NCBI RefSeq assembly: GCF_003050935.1
Contig: NZ_QAOX01000005.1
Location: forward strand, 62,001-126,000
Source of the DNA: Luteibacter sp. OK325
GTDB taxonomy: Bacteria > Pseudomonadota > Gammaproteobacteria > Xanthomonadales > Rhodanobacteraceae
Direction of reading: 5' to 3'
Length of the DNA: 64,000 bases
How positions within the stretch are numbered: position 1 is the stretch's first letter; each line of letters opens with the position of its first letter. Shown here piece after piece: positions 43,786-52,800 of the stretch. The position numbers were made by a program, and so were the translations under genes. The notes beneath the pieces were generated by a model. That model saw only the letters and a program-made list of their open reading frames with translations. It had not been told where the DNA came from and did not search any database.

Positions 43786-44667
43786 TCATACAGAGTCGAA
43801 GAATGCGGGCGACGCGTCCTGGAAGTGGTCGACGAGCATGCCGACAAACGCGGAGACCTTGCCCGCCACGTGCCGTTGCGGCGGATACAACGCCCATACT
43901 TCGATGGAGCGACCATCCACCTCACCCCATAACTTCAGTGCTCCGCTGGCAATGTCGTCGCGAATGAGCGAGGCCGGCATCATGGCGGCGCCGATGCCTT
44001 CGCGGACCGCGTCGTAGATCAGCGCCATGGACGAAAGGCGAACCACCTCGCGGGGAAGCATCGTCGTCGTCTGCCCTTGGGCGGTCAGTCGCCACGCCGC
44101 GAGCTGGGCGTCTCCGAGCACGATGGCGGGAACGGATTCACCTTCCCCGGGCTCCGCCAACGAGGGCGCGGCCGCGACGACGAGGCGATCGCGGAGGAAG
44201 CAACGCCCGGCCAGTTCGGTCGAGGCCGCGGGGTTCGCACGGATGACAACATCGAAACCCTCCTTCAGCGGATCGACAAAGCGATCGTCCACGACCACTT
44301 CCAGCCGCACTGCCGGGTAGTTCATCGCAAACCGGGCTGCAAGGCGTCCGAGACCGCGATGGGCGAAGAGTACTGGCGCGCTGACGCGCAACGCACCGCG
44401 TGGTGCCCCTGCACGGGCGACCAGGCCCTCGGCGACGTCCTCGATACGGCCAAGCATGACGTGCGCCTCGGCGTGCAGCGTGGCCCCCTCCTCCGTCAGG
44501 CGGAACGGTCTGGCGCCACGCTCGATAAGGCGGACGCCCAGGTCGTCCTCGAGCTCACGCACGCGGCGCGACAGGGTGGCCTTCGGCCGCCCCGTGGCGC
44601 GGTTCGCCGCCCCGAATCCACCGTGAAGGGCCACGACATCGAAGTCGGCGAGGGCGAGCAGATCCAT
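43786..44667 (-). CDS. LysR family transcriptional regulator
   Basis: A 293-residue LysR protein. The HTH is slightly divergent (GFGAANRATGRPKATLSRRV, residues 17-36) but the following ELEDDLGVRLIER is standard; the effector domain follows. It is divergent from an NmrA-family gene across 101 bp containing a 10-bp inverted repeat, and probably regulates that gene. Effector unknown. Confidence 0.92.
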   Translation of the reverse strand: MDLLALADFDVVALHGGFGAANRATGRPKATLSRRVRELEDDLGVRLIERGARPFRLTEEGATLHAEAHVMLGRIEDVAEGLVARAGAPRGALRVSAPVLFAHRGLGRLAARFAMNYPAVRLEVVVDDRFVDPLKEGFDVVIRANPAASTELAGRCFLRDRLVVAAAPSLAEPGEGESVPAIVLGDAQLAAWRLTAQGQTTTMLPREVVRLSSMALIYDAVREGIGAAMMPASLIRDDIASGALKLWGEVDGRSIEVWALYPPQRHVAGKVSAFVGMLVDHFQDASPAFFDSV

Positions 44668-44680
44668 AGGTGTTCCGCCT

Positions 44681-44746
44681 ATGAGACGAGATGTCCCAAG
44701 TATGCGTCTTTCGTCCCTGGTGTGGAACGACCATCTTGTCTCTCAT
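44681..44746. promoter_or_regulatory. Inverted repeat between LysR and NmrA-like gene
   Basis: GAGACGAGAT (44683-44692) and ATCTTGTCTC (44733-44742) pair with one mismatch across 40 bp, within the divergent region. They may be distant LysR operator half-sites; a hairpin is less likely at this spacing. Confidence 0.3.
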
Positions 44747-44768
44747 CTACCCACGCAAGGAGTTCGTC

Positions 44769-45647
44769 ATGAGCATTCTCGTTACTGGCGCCACGGGCAA
44801 CATCGGTTCCGCCGTGATCGCGCGACTGGCCGAAGCCGGCGCCGATGTGCGCGCGCTCGCACGTAGTCCCGACAAGCTGAAGGCACCCAAGGGCGTCCGC
44901 GCCGTTGCCGGCGATCTTACCGACGTTCCCTCGGTGCGCGCCGCCCTCGAGGGTGTCGACACCCTCTTCCTGCTCAATGCCGTCACCCCGGATGAGCTGA
45001 CTCAGGGACTGGCCACGCTCGGCCTGGCTCGTGATGCCGGCATCCGTCGCATCGTGTATCTGTCGGTGCTCAACGGTGACCGTTTCGCGGACGTGCCGCA
45101 TTTCTCCGCGAAGTACACGATCGAACGCGCCATCGAGCAGTTCGACCTGCCGGTGACCGTGCTGCGTCCGTCGTATTTCATGCAGAACGACGCGAGCCTG
45201 CAGATGCCGCTCACCCAGGCGGGGGTCTACCCGATGGCGCTCGGCAACGTCGGTGTGTCGATGGTGGACACTCGCGATATCGCGGAGATCGCAGCGGCGG
45301 CGCTACTGCGCCGCGAGCGCGCTTCCGGTGCGCTGCCGCGTGAGGTGATCGAACTGGCGGGGCCGGACGCGATCACCGGAGAATCGGCCGCGCGCATCTG
45401 GAGCGAGACGCTTGGCAGACCTGTCGCCTATGGCGGCGACGACCTCGACGCCGCCGAGGCGGCGATCGCGCGGAACGCACCGTCCTGGGTGGCTTACGAC
45501 CTGCGCCTGATGCTCGCCCGCTTCCAGTCCGAAGGCATGCTGGCCAAGTCGTCCGCGACGGACATCATGACCTCGCTGCTCGGCCGCGCACCGCGCAACT
45601 ACCGCGACTTCGCACGCGAGACCGCGACCGCCTGGAAGCAGGCATAA
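44769..45647 (+). CDS. NmrA-family NAD(P)-binding oxidoreductase
   Basis: A 292-residue atypical SDR beginning MSILVTGATGNIGSAVIARL, with the TGATGNIG dinucleotide site, the LSVLNGD strand, and an NmrA/azoreductase-like C-terminal part. The ATG at 44769 follows AAGGAG at seven bases; a longer in-frame ATG lacks this. It is divergent from a LysR gene. It could be an NAD(P)H-dependent quinone or azo-type reductase or a redox sensor. It converges on the VOC protein. Confidence 0.88.
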   Translation: MSILVTGATGNIGSAVIARLAEAGADVRALARSPDKLKAPKGVRAVAGDLTDVPSVRAALEGVDTLFLLNAVTPDELTQGLATLGLARDAGIRRIVYLSVLNGDRFADVPHFSAKYTIERAIEQFDLPVTVLRPSYFMQNDASLQMPLTQAGVYPMALGNVGVSMVDTRDIAEIAAAALLRRERASGALPREVIELAGPDAITGESAARIWSETLGRPVAYGGDDLDAAEAAIARNAPSWVAYDLRLMLARFQSEGMLAKSSATDIMTSLLGRAPRNYRDFARETATAWKQA

Positions 45648-45657
45648 CGCGAACGAC

Positions 45658-46134
45658 TCAGGCTGCTGCCTTCATTGCCGCGATGTCGATCTTCTTCATC
45701 TGCATGAGGGCGGCGACCGAGCCGGGGTTTTGCACCAGCTCCTCGATGTCGGCCGGCACGATCTGCCAGGACAGGCCGTACTTGTCCTTGAGCCAGCCGC
45801 AGGCCTGGGCGTTCGGATCGCCACCGGCGGAAAGCTTCTCCCAATAACGGTCGATCTCGGCCTGGTCATGGCAGCGGACGACCAGCGACAGCGCTTCGTT
45901 GAACTTGAAGATCGGGCCGCCATTGAGGGCGGTGACCTGCTGTCCGTCGAGCTCGAAGGCGGCGGTCATCACCGAGTCCAGTGGGCGACCGGAAGCCTCT
46001 GCCGACTCTTTGGTGTAACGGGTGATGCTTGTGATCCGCGAGTTCGGAAAGATCGAGACGTAGTAGTTCGCGGCCTCTTCGGCCTGGGTATCGAACCAGA
46101 GGAAGGGCGTGATTCGCTGGAAACGGCCTGACAT
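45658..46134 (-). CDS. VOC/PhnB-like domain protein
   Basis: A 158-residue protein of the PhnB-type vicinal-oxygen-chelate group, often annotated as 3-demethylubiquinone methyltransferase-like although no methyltransferase fold is present. Typical motifs are ITPFLWFDTQAEEAANYYVS and CGWLKDKYGLSWQIVPADI. The start at 46134 follows GGAGGTCACC; in-frame sequence upstream is unrelated. It converges on the NmrA-like gene 10 bp away. Function unknown. Confidence 0.88.
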   Translation of the reverse strand: MSGRFQRITPFLWFDTQAEEAANYYVSIFPNSRITSITRYTKESAEASGRPLDSVMTAAFELDGQQVTALNGGPIFKFNEALSLVVRCHDQAEIDRYWEKLSAGGDPNAQACGWLKDKYGLSWQIVPADIEELVQNPGSVAALMQMKKIDIAAMKAAA

Positions 46135-46162
46135 GGTGACCTCCTTCGTTGGGATTTCATGT

Positions 46163-46312
46163 CTACGTCGAACGTGGAACGGCCGGATCGACAAGCTTGT
46201 GCTGAGGGTCGCCGGAGCCCGTGTTGACCGGTTCGACCGGCTTGGGGCCGTCGCCATGGCTGGGATCGCCGGACCCGGTCGTGGGTTCGTCGTACGTGTC
46301 GGGCTCTTTCAT
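46163..46312 (-). CDS. Small hydrophilic protein with GSGDP repeats
   Basis: A 49-residue reading frame with ATG at 46312 after GGAG and a stop just before the VOC gene. It contains a duplicated G-S-G-D-P motif and many Pro, Asp and Thr residues, and is likely disordered. Position and ribosome site support it, but low complexity makes it uncertain. It lies upstream of the VOC gene in the same orientation and may be co-transcribed. Confidence 0.42.
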   Translation of the reverse strand: MKEPDTYDEPTTGSGDPSHGDGPKPVEPVNTGSGDPQHKLVDPAVPRST

Positions 46313-46349
46313 GAGGGGCTCCGCGTCGCGAACGCCGAGCAAACCACCT

Positions 46350-46359
46350 TTGACGTCAA
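46350..46359. promoter_or_regulatory. Palindrome upstream of MFS exporter
   Basis: A perfect palindrome (TTGACGTCAA) followed by a GTCACGTC partial repeat, 46 bp before the MFS start and 37 bp before the small-protein start. It is a candidate operator shared by these divergent genes. Confidence 0.3.
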
Positions 46360-46405
46360 CGTCACGTCCAAGGCAGTCCGGTCGCCGTCGCGCTAGGCTG
46401 TGGCG

Positions 46406-47956
46406 ATGACCCAGCCCGGCACCTCTCCCTGCGACCACCTCACCGGCGATGAAGCGGTCGCCTGCAGCGAAGCCGCGCGGCGCTGGACCCTGGTTGCCGC
46501 CGTGGTGGGCTCGGGCATGGCCTTCGTCGACGGCACCATCGTCAACGTCGCCCTTCCGGCCATCCAGCGGGCCATGAACGCAACGACGGCTGACGCGCAG
46601 TGGGTCATGGAGAGCTATGCCTTGCTGCTCTCCGCGTTGCTGCTGGTGGGCGGGGTGCTCGGCGACCACTACGGCCGGCGCCGCGTTTTCGTCATCGGCG
46701 CCGTGGTCTTCACGCTTGCCTCGCTGGGCTGCGCCGCATCGCCCACCGTTTCATGGTTGATCGGCATGCGCGGACTGCAGGGTCTCGGTGCTGCGCTACT
46801 CGTTCCGGGCAGCCTGTCGTTGATCAGTTCGGCCTATCCGAAGGAACGGCGCGGTGCCGCCATCGGCACATGGTCCGCTTTCAGCGGCATCACGGCGGCG
46901 ATAGGCCCTGTGCTCGGCGGTTTTCTCGTCGAGCACATATCATGGCACTGGGCATTCCTGGTGAATCTGCCGCTGGGCGTCGGGCTGGTCGCCATCTGCT
47001 TCTGGCGCGTGCCGGAAAGCAAGGGCATGGAAGCCGGGAAGATCGACATCGTCGGCGCGGTAGTTGCGACGATCGGGCTGGCAGGCGTCGTCTATGCGTT
47101 CATCGAGGCGCCGTTGCAAGGCTGGTTCTCGCCTGGCGTGATCGCTTCGACGATCATCGGCATTGTCGCGCTGGCGGTCTTCGTCGTCGTAGAGATGCGC
47201 ATCCGCGCACCCATGCTGCCGCTAGGCCTCTTCCGCGACCGCGATTTCGCCGGGGCTAACCTGCTCACCCTGCTGCTTTATGCATCACTGGGCGGCAGCA
47301 TGTTCTTTATCCCGCTGAACCTGATCCAGGTGCACGGTTACGGCGCGACGGCCGCGGGTGCTTCGTTCCTGCCTTTCATCGTCATCATGTTCCTGCTGTC
47401 TCGATGGACAGGGCGGCTCGTCGACGTCGTCGGCGCGCGCCTGCCGCTGGTCGTCGGGCCGACCATCGCCGGCGCCGGCTTCGCACTGTATGCGTTACCC
47501 GGCGCCGGCGGCTCGTACTGGACCACCTTCTTCCCGGCCGCATGCGTGCTCGGCCTCGGCATGAGCATCACCATCGCACCGCTGACGACGACGGTGATGA
47601 ACGCGCTCAATCCGGCGCTGGCTGGGACGGCATCGGGTGTCAACAACGCGGTGTCGCGCGTGGCTGGCCTGCTCGCGGTCGCCGTGTTCGGCATCGTGCT
47701 GACGCAGGGTTTCGATACGGCGCTGCAGGCGGGGCTGGCTTCGGGCGTTCCGGCGGACGTCGTGCAAAGCGTGATGGCGCAGAGGGCGAAGCTCGCAGGC
47801 ATCCAGGTGACGAACGAAGCCGCGCGTCATGCGATCGATGCGGCGTTCGTCGCGGGGTTTCGGCAGGTGATGTGGCTTTCGGCCGGGTTGGCTGTTCTTT
47901 CCGCCATCGCAGCCGGCCTGATGATCCGGCCTTCGGTGAAGGCCGATCGCCGCTGA
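46406..47956 (+). CDS. MFS multidrug transporter, DHA2 (14-TMS)
   Basis: A 516-residue drug:proton antiporter of the EmrB/QacA type with about 14 membrane helices. The DHA2 motif near the N-terminus (FVDGTIVNVALPAIQRAM), motif A (GDHYGRRRVFVIG) and motif C (SAFSGITAAIGPVLGG) are all visible. The start is the ATG at 46406; a GTG two codons earlier is possible. There is no adjacent EmrA-like adaptor. Its stop codon lies inside a GTGGGAGC-type repeat. Confidence 0.93.
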   Translation: MTQPGTSPCDHLTGDEAVACSEAARRWTLVAAVVGSGMAFVDGTIVNVALPAIQRAMNATTADAQWVMESYALLLSALLLVGGVLGDHYGRRRVFVIGAVVFTLASLGCAASPTVSWLIGMRGLQGLGAALLVPGSLSLISSAYPKERRGAAIGTWSAFSGITAAIGPVLGGFLVEHISWHWAFLVNLPLGVGLVAICFWRVPESKGMEAGKIDIVGAVVATIGLAGVVYAFIEAPLQGWFSPGVIASTIIGIVALAVFVVVEMRIRAPMLPLGLFRDRDFAGANLLTLLLYASLGGSMFFIPLNLIQVHGYGATAAGASFLPFIVIMFLLSRWTGRLVDVVGARLPLVVGPTIAGAGFALYALPGAGGSYWTTFFPAACVLGLGMSITIAPLTTTVMNALNPALAGTASGVNNAVSRVAGLLAVAVFGIVLTQGFDTALQAGLASGVPADVVQSVMAQRAKLAGIQVTNEAARHAIDAAFVAGFRQVMWLSAGLAVLSAIAAGLMIRPSVKADRR

Positions 47957-47969
47957 AGCGGCTCCCACA
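47946..47969 (-). repeat. REP-like repeat overlapping the MFS stop codon
   Basis: An inverted copy of the GCCGCT/AGCGGC-type element. The TGA stop of the MFS gene (47954-47956) is the middle of its hairpin, so the last codons of the gene come from the repeat. Confidence 0.75.
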
Positions 47970-47999
47970 AACATCTGGAACCAAGGTCAGGTGCCGTAC

Positions 48000-48082
48000 T
48001 GTGGGAGCCGATTCATCGGCGATTGGGTGCTAACGGCAACCTGGCCCGCTGCCGCGGGATCGCCGATGAATCGGCTCCCACA
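48000..48082. repeat. Facing pair of REP-like repeats
   Basis: Two opposed copies of the GCCGATTCATCGGC variant (48000-48023 on the plus strand, 48059-48082 on the minus) separated by 35 bp. Together they can form one long 24-bp stem. They sit between the convergent MFS and TpsB genes and may act as a bidirectional transcription barrier. Confidence 0.75.
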
Positions 48083-48099
48083 GAAGGGTCACAGACCGA

Positions 48100-49779
48100 T
48101 CAGAAGCCTTTCTGGACCTGCACCCACGCGCGCATATCATGTGTTTCGCCAGCGAGGGATGGACGCGCACCCACCGGGTGCGACACGTCCGCGCTGAGCG
48201 ACCACTGGTCGTCGCCCTGCCAGCGCATGCCCAGGCCGATGTCCTGCATATGCGCGCTGTTCGTGCCCGGTGCGAAGCGGTCCTTGTAAATGGTCACGTG
48301 GCCGGCGTCGGCGAATGCCAGCGCCGTCCAGCTGCCCGGCAAGCCCATATGCAGCGTGCGACGGAACTCGAGGTTGACCATCTGGCCCTGCGTGCCCGCC
48401 AGCACGCCAGTGTCGTACCCGCGCACGTTGTTGGCGCCGCCCAGGTAGAACTGTTCGGCGGTGTCGAGGTTCTTGTTCGCCCACTGGCCCTGGAAACCCA
48501 GGTAAACGGCATTGTTCTCGGAGAGCTGCTGCAGGCGGGCCACCGAGAAGGTGTACTTCAGGTAATGACCCTTGGTCTGCGTGCTGATCGCGTCGACGAA
48601 CTCGGCGAACGCATCGTTGAAGCCGAGAAGGCCGTACGTGGCGGCGATGTTGAAGTTGGTCACGCCGTGTGCGTCGCGCTGGTCACCGGCTAATGTGGCG
48701 GTCCAGCCATACGTGTGACGCAGCGTACGGATGCCGACGATATCGATCGAATCGTTCAGATGACGACGGTCGTAGCCGAGCTGGCCGTACAGGTTGCCAT
48801 CGGTGGAACGAATGAACGGATGGCTGACGAACAGGCTGGCGACCTGCGCCGTGCCGTGTGCATCGAGCACGCGCAGGTCGCCCTTGAGCCTGTAGTCGAG
48901 TGACGAAACGGAGGCGCCGACCACGGTGCCTTCGCCGTTCACCAGGTAACGATAGCCGAGGCGGCCGTAGTTCATGTTCGAGCCCGCCGAGAGCGCGGTC
49001 GCGTCGAGCAGGTCGCCCTGGTGTAACAAACCGTTGACGTTGAAAGTGCCGGTCAGGCGCGCGCGTCCGGTGTACTGGTTGCCGTAGTCATCGAGTGCGA
49101 CCATACCGGTATAGCGCGGACGGTCGTCGGTGCGCACGGCGAGGTCGGACGTACCCGGTTCGTCACCCGGGCGAAGCGCCGAGGTTTCCATCACACCCGG
49201 AATGTCGCCGAGCAGAAGCAGGCTGCGATCGAAGCCGTGGGCGCTGATCGGAGCGCCGCTGGTGAGCGGGTCCAGCGTCGCCTTCAGGGGACCATCGTGC
49301 GTGGCGCTGTGGTTTTCCAGCACGACCTTGCCCAGGCGAGCTTCCTGCACCGCGATACGGACCGTGCCACCACTGAGCGTCTGCGCCGGCACATAGGCCA
49401 GCGTGAGCGGATAACCGTTTGCGCGGTATTCCGCGGTGATGCGGTTGGCCAGTTCGTTGAGCTGGCGCAGGGTGATGTCCTTGCCTTCGCCCGATGCAAC
49501 AAGCGCATGTAACCGCGCGACAGGAATCAGCGTCGCCCCGGTGATCTCGATCGTCGTGACGTGGAACGGCGCACTGTCACCCTGGTCGGCCGCCGCCTTC
49601 GGCACGACCTTGAGGCCGGTGTCGTTGGACTTCTGCGGCTGGGGAGCGACAGGCACCTGGCGGAGAAGGTCGCCGCTCTGCGGTGGACGCACCTGCGCCA
49701 CGGCCGTGGAAGCGAGCGCCAGGAGAATGCATGCGCCAAGGAGGTTCGCGGCGCGCTTGGGAAGATTAGCCATGGTCAT
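48100..49779 (-). CDS. TpsB two-partner secretion transporter (FhaC/ShlB family)
   Basis: A 559-residue outer-membrane transporter. An N-terminal signal peptide (ending TAVA) precedes a POTRA_2 domain (FHVTTIEITGATLI...), a second POTRA, and a 16-strand beta-barrel. The conserved N-V-R-G-Y loop motif appears, and the chain ends in Phe, as outer-membrane barrels do. It exports the TpsA encoded 54 bp upstream in the same operon. The start is at 49779, with a second ATG at 49773. Confidence 0.93.
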   Translation of the reverse strand: MTMANLPKRAANLLGACILLALASTAVAQVRPPQSGDLLRQVPVAPQPQKSNDTGLKVVPKAAADQGDSAPFHVTTIEITGATLIPVARLHALVASGEGKDITLRQLNELANRITAEYRANGYPLTLAYVPAQTLSGGTVRIAVQEARLGKVVLENHSATHDGPLKATLDPLTSGAPISAHGFDRSLLLLGDIPGVMETSALRPGDEPGTSDLAVRTDDRPRYTGMVALDDYGNQYTGRARLTGTFNVNGLLHQGDLLDATALSAGSNMNYGRLGYRYLVNGEGTVVGASVSSLDYRLKGDLRVLDAHGTAQVASLFVSHPFIRSTDGNLYGQLGYDRRHLNDSIDIVGIRTLRHTYGWTATLAGDQRDAHGVTNFNIAATYGLLGFNDAFAEFVDAISTQTKGHYLKYTFSVARLQQLSENNAVYLGFQGQWANKNLDTAEQFYLGGANNVRGYDTGVLAGTQGQMVNLEFRRTLHMGLPGSWTALAFADAGHVTIYKDRFAPGTNSAHMQDIGLGMRWQGDDQWSLSADVSHPVGARPSLAGETHDMRAWVQVQKGF

Positions 49780-49833
49780 CAGGAAACCGATACAAAGAGA
49801 GTGAATGAAGTCATGCGGGGCGGTGCGATGCCT

Positions 49834-52800
49834 TTACTGCATCGCGTCCGCCGGGAGCCGCACGCCACCGTCGACGACCTGCAACGACAGGCCCGGGACG
49901 AAGTCCGCGCGCTGCACGTTCTTTTCGATCGGCTGACGGGTCTTCTTGTGATTACCGGAGAACGGGCCGACGGTGACATTCGAGGCCGCGCCGTAAGGCG
50001 TTGCGATGAGGTCCGGGCCGAGGACGCCGTCGATCTGCGCGAGTACGATGGCTGAGGCGCCCTGCGACGCGCTCTGGTTGATGCTGGCGGTCGTCTCCGC
50101 CGATGCGTTGAACGCGTAGTTACCCGCGTCGGCGCCCATCGCGTAGATGCCAGTGACCGAGACCGGCTTGGCGCGACCGACCGCCGGGTCGCCGAACAGC
50201 GCACTCGCGGCGCCAAAGGCGATCACGTCGCCCGGAAGGATGCCGCTGCTGGAAAGCGTCGCGCGATCCGATGCATTGCCGTCGAAGAACTTGTCGATAC
50301 CCTGCGCATCAACGACGACCGGGCGCTTCGTGATGCTCGCTGTCGTGGTCGGATTGAACGTGAGCGTATAGTTGCCTGCATCGCCGCCGGCAATCGTACC
50401 GTCGACGTTGACCGTCTTGCCGTTGGCCGCGTTCTTGTCGACGAATGTGCCGTTGGTCGCGAGAGTGACCTGGTCGCCACCGAGTACGCCCGTCAGAACG
50501 CCGTGCGTGATCGCTCCGGTGTTGCCGTCGTAGACCTTATCGTCAGCCGAAATACCGGCGTTGATGCCCAACGGCGTCACCGTGGCGATGTGATTGCCGC
50601 CGACGAGGGTGTAGTTCGCCGCAAGGCCGGCGCCATCGTCATTCAGTGCCAGCGAGCCGAGACCCGCCAGCGGACGATCGGTCGCGACGATCTTGCTGGC
50701 AAGCACGCCCTGGCCGCTGAGGATCAGACTCTCGCCCGCCACGCCCGCGATGACGCCCGCGCTGCCGAACATACCAGCAGACGCGACCGTACTGGCGTCA
50801 TAGACACGGGTGCCGTCAAGATTCAGCACGACCTTGTAGACGTCGGCCGCCGTGGTCGCGTTGGTCGTCAGGGTGTAGTTACCTGCGTCCGCCCCGGTGA
50901 GCACGCCAGCGACGTTGACCGTCTTGCCGTTGCCCGCGTTCTTGTCGGCGAAGTTGCCGCTGGTGCTCACGCCGAGCTGGTCGCCGGCAAGCACGCCGGC
51001 GAGGGTGCCGCTGGTCTGCGCCGTGGTAGTGCCGTCATAGGTCTTGCTGCCGGCGATGATGTTGCCGGCGATGCCGAGCGGCGTGATGTTGCCCGTTGTG
51101 AAGGCCGTCTGGTTGAACTGATAGTTGCCGGCATCCGCACCCGAGGCGGTGATGCCATCGACCGTGATCGTCTTGCCATTCGCGACGTTCTTGTCGCTGT
51201 AATTGGCATCGGCACCAGTGAACACGATCTGGTCGAGCCCCACCACACCGGTCGAACCCAGCCCTGCCGCAGCGACCGTGGTGCCGTCGTAGACCTTGTT
51301 CGAACCGGTGGCGTCCACGACGATCTGCTTCGGCGTGATTGTCGCGTCGTCGGTGCCACCGACCAGCGTGTAGTTACTGCTCAGCGTAGTGCCGTTGCCC
51401 TGGAGACCGAGCGTACCAAGTGACGTGAGCGTCTTCGCCGTACCGACATTCCTGTCGCTGACCGAACCCGCGCCGCTCAGCGTGAGCGTGTCGCCATTGA
51501 GACCGGCCACCTGGGAGTCACTGGCGAAGACGGACGCAGCGATGGTCGCGGAGCCGTCGTACTCGCGGCTTCCATGGAGGCTGATGACGTAGGGTGTGAT
51601 GTTGGCGAAGGTCGTCGCCGTCGTGTTCCACACATAGTTACGGGCATCCAGGCCCGCGCCGGCGATGCCGACGGTCGTGACCGTCTTGCCGGTAGCGGCA
51701 TTGGCATCGGAGAAGTCCGAGGGTCCACCCGTGAACGTCACGTCGTCGCCGGTGATGATTCCCGCCGCCGAGAGTGTCGCGGAGGCGGAGGTGTTGCCGT
51801 CGTAAACCTTGTTGGGGGCCGTCGTCGTCACCACGATGGTTGCCGGCGTGATGGATGCCGTGGTCGCCGTGTTGCTCGTCACGATGTAGTTGTTCAGGTC
51901 GGTGCCGCCCACGACACCGGACACCGTCACCGTCTTGTTGCTGTCGACGTTCTTGTCGCCGAAGCTGCCCGTGGTGGACGTGTAGACCAGGTTGTCGCCT
52001 GCCAGGACGCCGATGAGGCTACCGTGAGTCACCACCCCCGTGGTCTGGTCGTAGACACGGTCATCCGCGAGAATGCTTCCGCTGATGGCGAGTGCCGTGA
52101 CATTAGCTACGGCGCTTGCTGTCGCGTTCCAGGTGTAGTTGCCGGCATCGGCACCGCTTGCCGTGATCCCCGCGATCGAGATGGGCTTGTTTTGGCCCAC
52201 ATTCTTGTTGTCGAACGTGGCCGTGCCGGCAGCGAAGTCAATCGTATCGCCATGGAAGATACCCAGGGACGAGAGAGCGACCGCGGCGGCCGTGTTCGCG
52301 TTATAGACCTTGTCGATGCCGTCTGCGTCAACGGTCAGGGCGAACGGCGTAATCGTGAAGCTGTCGACGCCGCCGACCAGGGAGTAGTTGCCGGCGCTGG
52401 CACCCGCGTTGCCCGTAAGAGCCAGGGTGTTCAGGTCGAAGTTACCGGTGCCGTCGGCTGCGCGGTGGTACGTCGCCACGTTCTTCGAAGCCGTCGTGCC
52501 CGATCCGCTCAGCGTCAGCGTCTCGCCGTTCGCGCCATTGACGACGCCGCTGGTCCCGAAGAGCGCAGCGGCTGCACCGGCCGTGGCGTCGTAAGTGCGC
52601 GTACCCGAGAGATTGATGATGAACGGTGTGATGGCTGCCGTGGTATGCGCAGTGCCGTTAATCAGGATGTAGTTGGAGGCATCCGTACCACTGGAGGTGA
52701 TACCGTCGACCGTCACGTCCTTACCGGTACCGACGTCCTTGGTGTCGAAGGTATTCGTCGTGAAGTTGAACGTCACCTGGTCACCGACAACAATGTCGCC

